Shown in pieces: positions 1 through 6,139 of a stretch of DNA of 14,704 bases; positions within the stretch are counted from its first letter, which is position 1, and the number at the start of each line of letters is the position of its first letter. Location of the stretch: contig QHWF01000124.1 of assembly GCA_003222455.1 (NCBI GenBank), positions 1-14,704 on the forward strand, given 5' to 3'. A program made the translations under genes and the position numbers. Below the pieces are notes generated by a model that saw only the letters and a list, made by a program, of their open reading frames with translations, did not search any database and was not told the origin of the DNA. Origin of the DNA: Acidobacteriota bacterium (lineage in GTDB: Bacteria > Acidobacteriota > Vicinamibacteria > Vicinamibacterales > CAVVIG01).

Positions 1-837
1 CGTGTAGTACTGGCTCCCGGTCGGCTGGCTCGCCTTCCGGTTGTCGGCGATCTTCTGGCGCAGCTCCGCGATGGTCATCTCGTTGTCGCCCTTCATGAGC
101 TGCGTGCGCGGGAAGACGGTCTCCGCGTCCATGTTGAGCGCGATCCGTTCGAACGAGCTGATGTCGTACGCCTCCGGCTTGTTCGCGACGGTGGTGTACC
201 GGGTGCCGCGATCGAGCGCGAGCTCCACGATCCTCTTCACGCGATCGACGCGCAGCGTCCCGTGCCGGGCGAAATAGACGTTCCTTTCACCCGGATGGGT
301 GTCGTCGGCGAGGAACGCGTCGCGCCAGCCGCCGGACGACTCGACGTCGCGCACGAACAGCACGCGGTTGGGAAACTGCGTGAAGAACACGCGTGGCTTG
401 ATGTCGCTTTCGGCCTTCGAGGCGATGATGTTGAACGTAATCTGCCGGAAGGTCTGGTTGGCGCTCGGCAGCGCCACGAGCATCACGTAGGTGGTCGCGG
501 CCCAGGCCGCCACCGACAGCACGACGATCGGCCGCAGCACCCGGAAGAGGCTCACGCCGCACGCCTGGAGGACGACGAACTCGCGGTCGGCCGACAGGCG
601 GCCGAGGCCGATGAGGATGCCCAGCAGCAGCGCCATCGGAATGGTGATGCCCAGCGCCTGCGGCACGAGCGTCAACAGCACCCGGAGGATGGTCGGCCAC
701 GCGACGCCTTTGGCGATCAACTGCTCGGCGTTCTGCAGGATCGGTGGCATCATCAGGACGAACGTCAGCAGCAGCAGCCAGAGGCCGAAGGGGACCAGGA
801 TTTCCCGGACGAGATAGCGGTCTAGAATCGTGGGCAC
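1..837 (-). CDS. lptF: LptF/LptG-family LPS export permease, N-terminal part (C-terminus outside window)
   Basis: Inner-membrane permease subunit that, in the known LptB2FG complex, extracts lipopolysaccharide and passes it to the periplasmic Lpt bridge. The frame is open from a GTG at 837 to the window edge, 279 residues. An in-frame TGA lies five codons upstream, and no ATG fits, so GTG is the start. The protein opens VPTILDRYLVREILVPFGLW. Hydrophobic segments lie near residues 10-33, 50-75 and 95-125, followed by a soluble region that fits the periplasmic beta-jellyroll. The cytoplasmic loop reads SADREFVVLQACGVS; the ACG triplet favours LptF over LptG. The remaining membrane segments would lie off-window. 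No Shine-Dalgarno is visible; instead TTGAGAC-type heptamers run up to about 9 bases before the start. Family call is secure, F versus G less so. Confidence 0.88.
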   Translation of the reverse strand, partial: MPTILDRYLVREILVPFGLWLLLLTFVLMMPPILQNAEQLIAKGVAWPTILRVLLTLVPQALGITIPMALLLGILIGLGRLSADREFVVLQACGVSLFRVLRPIVVLSVAAWAATTYVMLVALPSANQTFRQITFNIIASKAESDIKPRVFFTQFPNRVLFVRDVESSGGWRDAFLADDTHPGERNVYFARHGTLRVDRVKRIVELALDRGTRYTTVANKPEAYDISSFERIALNMDAETVFPRTQLMKGDNEMTIAELRQKIADNRKASQPTGSQYYT

Positions 838-840
838 GTT

Positions 841-943
841 CTTGAAGTCTCAACGCTCAAGTCTCAACGCTCAACCCTTCCCACGGTCTGAAAACTTGAG
901 ACTTGAATCCTGAGAGTTCAGACTTGAGACTTGAGAGTTGATT
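841..943. repeat. Head-to-head heptamer arrays filling the lptF/GH57 divergent gap
   Basis: Two arrays of 7-base units occupy almost the whole gap. Left arm, plus strand: GTCTCAA, CGCTCAA, GTCTCAA, CGCTCAA in exact register at 847-874. Right arm: seven in-register units at 895-943, CTTGAGA, CTTGAAT, CCTGAGA, GTTCAGA, CTTGAGA, CTTGAGA, GTTGATT, the last touching the GH57 ATG. The left arm reads TTGAGAC/TTGAGCG toward lptF, so each gene is preceded by the same sense unit. Pairing of 847-874 with 896-923 gives 21 of 28 matches around a loop of about 21 bases. The arrays occupy the place where promoters and ribosome sites of both genes should be. Function unknown. Confidence 0.85.
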
Positions 944-3172
944 ATGACCCGTGTCGCCATCCTGTGGCACATGCACCAGCCGTACTACGAAGACCTCGTG
1001 ACGCGGGAGCACATCCTGCCGTGGGTGCGCCTTCACGCGCTGAAGGACTATTACGGCATGGTGGCGATCCTGCGCGAGTTTCCCGACGTCAGGATGACCT
1101 TCAATCTGGTGCCGTCGCTGCTGGTCCAGCTCGAAGCCTTTGCCGGCGATCGCGCCAGGGACCGGTCGCTCGAACTGAGCCTGAAGCCCGCCGCCGATCT
1201 CGACGAGCACGACATCGAGTTCGTCGTCGAACACTTCTTCCACGCGCAGCGCCAGCGGATGATCGACATCTACCCGCGTTACGCCGAGCTGCTGGCGCGC
1301 CGCGGCGGGTCGCTGCCCTCGCCGGCCGATCGCCGCGCGGCGGCCGCACGGTTCAGCCGCAACGATCTGCGCGACCTGCAGGTGTGGCACAAGCTGGCCT
1401 GGATCGATCCCCTATATCTCGACAGCGATCCGCGCGTCCGGCGGCTGGTCGCCAAAGGGCGCGGGTTCAACGAAGACGACAAGGTGCAGCTGCGCGAAGT
1501 GGAGCTCGAGCTGCTCAACCGCGTGATTCCCGAGTACCGGGACGCTGTCGCGCGAGGCCAGATCGAAGTGTCGGCGTCGCCGTTCTATCATCCCATCCTG
1601 CCGCTCCTCTGCGACACGAACGTCTACCTGCGCACCCATCCCGACTCGCGCATGCCCCGCGAGCGCTTCGTCCATCCCGAGGATGCCGCCGAGCAGTTGA
1701 CGCGCGCGGTGACGTATCACGAGCGGCTGTTCGGCCGCCGGCCGGTCGGACTGTGGCCGTCGGAGGGCTCGGTGTCGGATGCCATGATTCCGCTGGTGGC
1801 CGCCGCGGGCTTCAAGTGGCTCGCGACCGACGAACTGATCCTCGCCCGGACGCTGAATGCGACGTTTTCACGCGACGGCCGCGGGCACGTCGAGCAGCCG
1901 GAATGGCTCTACACGCCGTACCGGATCCGGGCCGGGAGCGTCTCGGTGACCGCGGCCTTCCGCGACCACGTGCTGTCGGACCTGATCGGATTCACCTACG
2001 CCGGCTGGAACGCCGACGCCGCGGCCGACGACTTCGTCGGCCGCCTTGTCGAAGCGGGCCGCCGGTATCGCGAGCGCACCGGCGGGGGAGAGGCGCTCAT
2101 CCCGATCATCCTCGACGGCGAGAACGCCTGGGAGCACTTCGAAGCCGGCGGCCGGCCGTTTCTCCGCGCGCTCTATCGCCGCCTGTCGGCTCATCGTGAG
2201 CTGCGCACGGTGACGATGGCCGAGGCGTGCGAGGCGCCGGCGCGTGAGGTCACGAGCATCTTTCCCGGCTCGTGGATCGACGCCAACTTCTACATCTGGA
2301 TCGGCCACGCCGACGACCAGCGCGGCTGGACCCAGCTCGCCGAGGCACGAACCACCCTGGACACCGTGGCGGCTGGCAGCCCCGCCGCCGACGCGGCACG
2401 CGAGGAGATCCTGATCGCCGAGGGCAGCGACTGGTTCTGGTGGTACGGCGACGACCATTCATCCGCCCACGATCTCGAATTCGATGACCTCTTCCGGCGG
2501 CACCTCAGGAACGCCTATCGGCTGATGGACAAGCCGGTGCCGGACGAGTTGTTCGTCAGCAACATCTCGGCGGGCGCGCCGCCGGCGACGCAGACCCATC
2601 CCACGGCGCTGTTCACGCCGACGCTCGACGGCGAGGAGACGAGCTATTTCGAATGGCTTGGCGCCGGCAGTCTCGAGATCAGAGATACCGCGGGCGCGAT
2701 GCACCAGGCGACGCGGCGGGAGCCTCTGCTGACGCTCGTGCACTTCGGATTCGACGAGGATCATCTGTATGTCCGCGTCGACGCGACGCGGCCGATGGTC
2801 GATCTGCTGGCCGACGGCTATGAGCTGTCGCTGAAGTTTCTGCAGCCCGACAGCGTCCGGTTCTCGGTGCGTCAGGCGCAGGGCCGGCTCACGGGCCTCT
2901 ATTGGGAGCGGCATCTCGTGGCGCAGGCCGGCCAGGCTACGCGGGCGCAGTGGCTGGAGCGCGGTCCCGGCCATGCGGTGGTGGCGGCGGGCACCGTGCT
3001 GGAGGTGGGGTTGCCGCTGGTGGACCTGAACATTACGGCGCGCGGAACGGCGATCGCGTTCTTCGTCGCGGTCTATGCCAATGGCGGGGAGGCGGAGCGG
3101 CACCCGGCGCATCGGCCGATCGATCTGGTGTCGCCGGACGCGTTGTTCGAGGCGCGCCACTGGCGGGCGTGA
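944..3172 (+). CDS. Glycoside hydrolase family 57 protein (alpha-glucan-active, specificity unknown)
   Basis: 742-residue GH57 enzyme. This family acts on alpha-glucans by a retaining mechanism (amylase, 4-alpha-glucanotransferase, branching enzyme and amylopullulanase types). Conserved regions appear in order: HQP at 11-13; GQIEVSASPFYHP from 205; GLWPSE at 269-274, where E274 is the expected nucleophile; LDGENAWE with D391 as the expected acid/base; WIGHADDQRGW from 452. SDWFWWYGDDH and a beta-rich C-terminal part follow. No signal peptide is seen, so it is probably cytoplasmic and acts on storage glucan. ATG at 944 was chosen over an in-frame TTG at 938 because residues start directly at the barrel strand MTRVAILWHMHQP. 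A GAGAG at 933-937, inside the heptamer array, is the only ribosome-site candidate. Family certain, substrate not predictable. Confidence 0.93.
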   Translation: MTRVAILWHMHQPYYEDLVTREHILPWVRLHALKDYYGMVAILREFPDVRMTFNLVPSLLVQLEAFAGDRARDRSLELSLKPAADLDEHDIEFVVEHFFHAQRQRMIDIYPRYAELLARRGGSLPSPADRRAAAARFSRNDLRDLQVWHKLAWIDPLYLDSDPRVRRLVAKGRGFNEDDKVQLREVELELLNRVIPEYRDAVARGQIEVSASPFYHPILPLLCDTNVYLRTHPDSRMPRERFVHPEDAAEQLTRAVTYHERLFGRRPVGLWPSEGSVSDAMIPLVAAAGFKWLATDELILARTLNATFSRDGRGHVEQPEWLYTPYRIRAGSVSVTAAFRDHVLSDLIGFTYAGWNADAAADDFVGRLVEAGRRYRERTGGGEALIPIILDGENAWEHFEAGGRPFLRALYRRLSAHRELRTVTMAEACEAPAREVTSIFPGSWIDANFYIWIGHADDQRGWTQLAEARTTLDTVAAGSPAADAAREEILIAEGSDWFWWYGDDHSSAHDLEFDDLFRRHLRNAYRLMDKPVPDELFVSNISAGAPPATQTHPTALFTPTLDGEETSYFEWLGAGSLEIRDTAGAMHQATRREPLLTLVHFGFDEDHLYVRVDATRPMVDLLADGYELSLKFLQPDSVRFSVRQAQGRLTGLYWERHLVAQAGQATRAQWLERGPGHAVVAAGTVLEVGLPLVDLNITARGTAIAFFVAVYANGGEAERHPAHRPIDLVSPDALFEARHWRA

Positions 3173-3206
3173 GGAACGCGTGGGACGGTTTGCTGCGACG
3201 GCTTGT

Positions 3207-3227
3207 TGACGGTCCTGTCGACCGTCA
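3207..3227 (+). terminator. Hairpin downstream of GH57 gene, possible terminator
   Basis: TGACGGTC (3207-3214), loop CTGTC, GACCGTCA (3220-3227): an uninterrupted 8-bp stem 34 bases after the GH57 stop, with a second GGCC-TTC-GGCC hairpin shortly after (3242-3252). No T-run follows, so it is not a canonical intrinsic terminator. It may instead be 3'-end protection or a bidirectional stop. Confidence 0.35.
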
Positions 3228-3354
3228 CGGGTCCGGCTGACGGCCTTCGGCCCGACTCCGCTCTTCGAGCTTCATCGAGGTCTCGCACTTCGCGCGAAGG
3301 CGGAAAAGGCGCCGGTGTTCCGCCTGGCTTCAGCGGACGGTCGGCGGGCGGGCG

Positions 3355-3502
3355 TTCAGGCGGACCGTGGGACGGCCGGTGTGCCGACGTCACGCGGACC
3401 GTGACTGTGGGCACGTTGGGATTTCAGACTCCACACTTCAGACTTCACACTTCACACTTCAGACTTCACACCTCGAGTAGTGTCCGCCTTCAGGCGGACC
3501 GT
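3355..3502. repeat. REP-like palindrome and direct copies of TTCAGGCGGACCGT
   Basis: The 14-mer TTCAGGCGGACCGT occurs exactly at 3355-3368 and 3489-3502. A shorter copy GCGGACCGT lies at 3394-3402, and a degenerate one (TTCAGCGGACGGTCGG) at 3329-3344. The last full copy forms a perfect hairpin: GTCCGCC (3482-3488), loop TTCA, GGCGGAC (3493-3499). Small size, high GC, palindromy and a convergent-gene location resemble REP elements. No transposase is nearby. Genome-wide copy number cannot be judged from one window. Confidence 0.5.
3420..3475. repeat. Eight-unit heptamer array, consensus (C/G)ACTTCA
   Basis: Eight in-register units without any gap: GATTTCA, GACTCCA, CACTTCA, GACTTCA, CACTTCA, CACTTCA, GACTTCA, CACCTCG. 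The end units are degenerate and the core nearly exact, as expected for slippage-generated arrays. GACTTCA differs by one base from GACTTGA, the rotated unit of the arrays at 841-943 and 10652-10720. This array has no inverted partner nearby and does not adjoin a start codon. Confidence 0.88.
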
Positions 3503-3572
3503 CGGGTGCGCCGTGCACCGTTCTCGCGTGGCAGGCCAGCCGGCTCATTCGGCCGGCCAACCGGCCGCACAG

Positions 3573-3635
3573 GATTTCCACAGGGCTGATTTTCGGGCCA
3601 AATGGCGTGAGTCTGATAATGGATATTATGTTAAC
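3573..3635. other. AT-rich island with one weak DnaA-box-like site beside parAB
   Basis: ATTTCCACA (about 3574-3582) matches the DnaA-box consensus TTATNCACA at all but two of its fixed positions. It is followed by AT-rich sequence with an ATAAT-GGAT-ATTAT inverted repeat (3616-3629) and GTTAAC (3630-3635). In this GC-rich window that contrast is striking, and parAB often lies near oriC. However, there is only one weak box, no dnaA, rpmH or mnmG nearby, and no parS. Could equally be a promoter-like relic. Confidence 0.2.
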
Positions 3636-3877
3636 TTACCCACTTCGGCGGCACACTCGCACGCGGCGGCCCCATCCCGATTCGCCCGCGATTTCTCCAC
3701 CGTCCCGCGGCGGCGCCGGCGCCACGTGCCACCGACGATACGCCCGCGCCGCGTTGTTCCGGCCGGCGGAGTGCGGTGTTCGACGCGCATGCGGCGAGTC
3801 GAACCCGGGTTGGTGAATCATCCGGGCGGCGCGGGATGCGGCGGCGTCCCGCCGCGGCCGGGTCCGCGTCCGATGCG

Positions 3878-3900
3878 GGCGGGCCACGCGACGGCCCGCC
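3878..3900 (-). terminator. GC-rich hairpin downstream of parB, possible terminator
   Basis: GGCGGGCC (3878-3885), 7-base loop, GGCCCGCC (3893-3900): a perfect 8-bp stem beginning 41 bases after the parB stop, reading on the minus strand. A second stem, GCGGGA (3831-3836) with TCCCGC (3847-3852), lies further on. Neither is followed by a T-run, so termination is only suggested by position and stability. Confidence 0.35.
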
Positions 3901-3941
3901 GGGGTCCCGCGGGCGCCTGGCCTGGACGGCCCCTCCGCCCG

Positions 3942-4763
3942 CTACTTGGTCTTGCGCAGCTCTTTCAGGATGGCCTCGAGCGCGTCGATCACGTCCTCGC
4001 GCGACGCGCGGCTCTTCGTGAAACTCAGTTTGAGCTGGAAGGCCTTCGTCGGCGGCCGGTAGGCAAACACGTAGTGCTTCGGGCGCCCCGGCTTCGGCTT
4101 GGCGACCGCCTCGCGCAGCTGCTGCCGCGTGGCCCCGCCCTGGCTGGCGATTTTCTCGAGCAGGGCGGTCATTTTCTGCGGGGTGTCCTGCCTAACCACC
4201 TGTAACAGCAAGGACTTCGAGGAAATGTCGGCCAGCCGACACAGGTTGCGCACCTCCTCCGGCATCGCGTGCAGCGCCAGCGATTCGGTGACCGCCGTCC
4301 GCGACCGGCCGAGGCGCCGCGCCAGGTCCTCGTGCGTGTAGCCGCAGCGGGCCGCGAGCCCGTGCAGCGCCTCGGCTTCCTCGAACGGCGTCAGATCCTT
4401 GCGCTGGAGGTTCTCGATCAGCGCCAGCTCCACCACCTCCGCATCGTCCACCTCGCGCACGACCACCGGCAGCTCGCGCAGGCCCACCTGCACCGCCGCC
4501 TGATACCGCCGCTCGCCGGCGACAATCTGGAAGCGCTCGCCGCGCTGCCGGACGAGCAGGGGCTCGAGGATGCCCTGCTCCAGAATCGACGCCATCAGCT
4601 CCGACAGATCGCCCATCACCTGCCGCGGCTGGCCGGGGTTCGGGTCGATCCGATCGATCGGCACCAGCCGGCCGATCGGCGTCCCCGCCGACGCCGCCAG
4701 CGCCTCGACGTAATGTTGGTCGTGCCGCATCACCATGGTCTCGGGCAGCCCTCGTCTAGGCAC
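3942..4763 (-). CDS. parB: ParB/Spo0J-family chromosome partition protein
   Basis: 273-residue centromere-binding CTPase that loads at parS and spreads as a clamp, working with ParA. Visible landmarks: NPGQPR (42-47), GERRYQA (83-89, the GERRxRA nucleotide-binding motif), ENLQRKDL (117-124) and a helix-turn-helix around 142-164 (THEDLARRLGRSRTAVTESL). The C-terminus ends in a short amphipathic stretch fitting the dimerisation region. GTG at 4763 is the chosen start: GGAGG sits 9 bases upstream and the gene overlaps parA by 8 bases, indicating coupled translation. An alternative ATG at 4736 would lose nine residues. The N-terminal RRGL resembles the start of many chromosomal ParBs. No good parS was seen in the window, so the binding sites must be elsewhere. 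Confidence 0.95.
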   Translation of the reverse strand: MPRRGLPETMVMRHDQHYVEALAASAGTPIGRLVPIDRIDPNPGQPRQVMGDLSELMASILEQGILEPLLVRQRGERFQIVAGERRYQAAVQVGLRELPVVVREVDDAEVVELALIENLQRKDLTPFEEAEALHGLAARCGYTHEDLARRLGRSRTAVTESLALHAMPEEVRNLCRLADISSKSLLLQVVRQDTPQKMTALLEKIASQGGATRQQLREAVAKPKPGRPKHYVFAYRPPTKAFQLKLSFTKSRASREDVIDALEAILKELRKTK

Positions 4764-5511
4764 GATCCATGACCTCCTCGCACAGCCGGTAATACTCGGT
4801 CGCCCCGGTCGACTCCGGCGCGAACGTGAAAATCGACTCCCGGTAGGCCGGGCTCTCTTCGAGCCGCACGCTCTTGGTAATCACCGTCTTGAACACCTTG
4901 CCGCCGAACACCTTCTGGATCTGGCCGCGGATGTCGCGCGCCAGCGCGGTCCGCTTGTCGTGCATCGTAATCACCACGCCGAGGATCTGCAGCGCCGGGT
5001 TCGGCCGCGCCCGCACCTTCTCGATCGTCTCGAGCAGATCGTCGGTCCCCTCGAGCGCGAAATACGACGACTGGATCGGAATCAGCAGGTGCGTCGCCGC
5101 CACCAGCGCGTTCACCGTCAGCAGCCCCAGCGTCGGCGGACAGTCGATGACAACGTGCGGAAACTCCGTGAGCAGCGGCTCGAGCCGGTCCTTCAGCCGG
5201 AAGTGGGCGTCGAGCTCCCCCACCAGCTTCGCTTCGAGCTTGGCCAGCGCGATGCGCGCCGGCGCCACCGACAGGTTCGCCACCGGCGACGGCAGGATCA
5301 CGTCACGCAGCGGCACCGCCCCCTCCACGATCGCGTCGTAGACGCTCCGCGACACCTGCTGCAGGTCGAGGAACGACATCGTGCTGTTGGCCTGCGGATC
5401 GAGATCGACGAGCAGCGTCCGCTGGCCGCGCAGCGCCAGCGCCGCCGCCAGGTTGATGGCGGTCGTCGTCTTGCCGACGCCGCCTTTCTGGTTCGCGATC
5501 GCGACGATCAT
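4756..5511 (-). CDS. parA: ParA/Soj-family chromosome partition ATPase
   Basis: 251-residue deviant-Walker ATPase that binds DNA non-specifically as an ATP dimer and moves ParB-parS complexes. Seen directly: KGGVGKTTT (9-17) with the signature lysine, LLVDLDPQAN (33-42, Walker A') and VVIDCPP (120-126, Walker B). Length matches small chromosomal Soj-type proteins without an N-terminal DNA-binding domain. The frame remains open upstream as far as 5781, but that extension is antisense-like Arg/Ser/Pro-rich sequence overlapping the preceding gene; homology starts at MIVAIANQKGG, so ATG 5511 is used. No clear Shine-Dalgarno. It is followed by parB with an 8-base overlap and preceded by a 109-base gap with a possible promoter. 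Confidence 0.96.
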   Translation of the reverse strand: MIVAIANQKGGVGKTTTAINLAAALALRGQRTLLVDLDPQANSTMSFLDLQQVSRSVYDAIVEGAVPLRDVILPSPVANLSVAPARIALAKLEAKLVGELDAHFRLKDRLEPLLTEFPHVVIDCPPTLGLLTVNALVAATHLLIPIQSSYFALEGTDDLLETIEKVRARPNPALQILGVVITMHDKRTALARDIRGQIQKVFGGKVFKTVITKSVRLEESPAYRESIFTFAPESTGATEYYRLCEEVMDRA

Positions 5512-5548
5512 GAACGGGCCGGGACTCGAGGCACAGAAACCGCGCGGT

Positions 5549-5554
5549 ATTGTA
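5549..5554 (-). promoter_or_regulatory. Possible -10 element for parAB
   Basis: TACAAT on the minus strand, 37 bases before the parA ATG, matches TATAAT at 5 of 6 positions and lies in the only sizeable gap of the miaB-to-parB run. No convincing -35 hexamer is found at 16-18 bases upstream, so this is a weak, position-based call. Confidence 0.3.
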
Positions 5555-5620
5555 ACGCAGGTGCCCGGCGGTGTGCGACCGGGCCCGCGCGTCGCGGGGC
5601 GGGCGGCGCCGCGCGGCCGC

Positions 5621-6106
5621 CTACATTTTGTACTTGCCGAGGTCCTCGGGATCCAGGCTCTCGAGCCACTTGTGGAGCCGATCGGCGTCGGCCTTGTCGG
5701 CCGAGGGGTCGAGGGTCTTGGCGTTGTCGATGACCGCGTCCTCGACGAAGATCGGCGCGCGCGTCCGCAGCGCCAGCGCAATGGCGTCGCTCGGGCGCGC
5801 GTCGATCGCCAGCGTGTCCCCGTTCATCGACAGGTAGATCAGGGCATAGAAGGTGTTCTCCTGCAGATCGCAGACGACGATCTTCTGCACCGAGGCGTGC
5901 AGGTCGTGGATGACGTTGCGCAGCAGATCGTGGGTCATCGGCCGCGGCGTGGCGATGTTCTCGATCTGCAGCGCGATGGCGTTCGCTTCGAAGATGCCGA
6001 CCCAGATCGGCAGCACCCGCTGACCGTCCTTGTCGCGCAGGATCACGATCGGCATGTTCGTAATCGGGTCGACCATCAGCCCCTTGATCGTCATCTCAAT
6101 CTGCAT
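5621..6106 (-). CDS. Bifunctional nuclease family protein (DUF151)
   Basis: 161 residues. The hallmark IDARPSDAIALALR lies at 101-114, and PIWVGIFEANAIALQIE at 33-49 fits the conserved (L)PIWIGxxEAxAI block. The family is named after a plant protein reported to have RNase and DNase activity; the bacterial role is poorly defined, so no pathway is assigned. ATG at 6106 gives the family's usual start MQIEMTIKGLMVDP; a TTG at 6130 would add eight residues with no support. It begins 33 bases after the miaB stop and likely shares its transcript. The acidic C-terminal tail (KADADRLHKWLESLDPEDLGKYKM region) is typical of the family. Confidence 0.9.
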   Translation of the reverse strand: MQIEMTIKGLMVDPITNMPIVILRDKDGQRVLPIWVGIFEANAIALQIENIATPRPMTHDLLRNVIHDLHASVQKIVVCDLQENTFYALIYLSMNGDTLAIDARPSDAIALALRTRAPIFVEDAVIDNAKTLDPSADKADADRLHKWLESLDPEDLGKYKM

Positions 6107-6139
6107 GGCGTGTCCAAGATAGGCGCGCAACGCGCATTG

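Larger units (their letters stand above)
3173..3941. other. 769-base convergent intergenic region without a credible gene
   Basis: Open frames here are Arg/Pro/Gly-rich, lack ribosome sites and match no family I know. The region contains, in order: a hairpin after the GH57 stop; a tandem GGCC hairpin (3242-3252); a 12-base perfect palindrome CTTCGCGCGAAG (3288-3299); repeats of GCGGACCGT; the heptamer array at 3420-3475; a GTCCGCC hairpin; GGCCGG-CCAA-CCGGCC (3551-3566); an AT-rich island (about 3604-3635); then very GC-rich sequence with hairpins up to the parB stop. It reads as accumulated repeat debris and transcription-end structure between two converging genes. Confidence 0.7.

Noticed and set aside
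3723..3728. CACGTG, the centre of parS, downstream of parB
   Set aside because: Flanks (GGCGC and CCACC) do not match the required GTTT/AAAC; a chance hexamer. A similar half-match in tolB (about 11899-11914) fails in its right half.
3790..3822. tRNA T-arm-like GGGTTCGACTC on the minus strand
   Set aside because: The five-base T-stem does not pair and no acceptor, D or anticodon arm could be built around it; no CCA follows.
3873..3900. Confident intrinsic terminator after parB
   Set aside because: The stem is strong, but there is no U-run on either strand, so it is listed only as a low-confidence candidate.
3480..4205. Plus-strand open frame in the GH57-parB gap running into parB
   Set aside because: Low-complexity Arg/Pro/Ala composition, starts inside a palindromic repeat, overlaps parB on the opposite strand.
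5512..5781. N-terminal extension of parA into the DUF151 gene
   Set aside because: Ser/Arg/Pro-rich, overlaps the 3' half of the upstream gene in another frame; ParA homology begins at the ATG at 5511.
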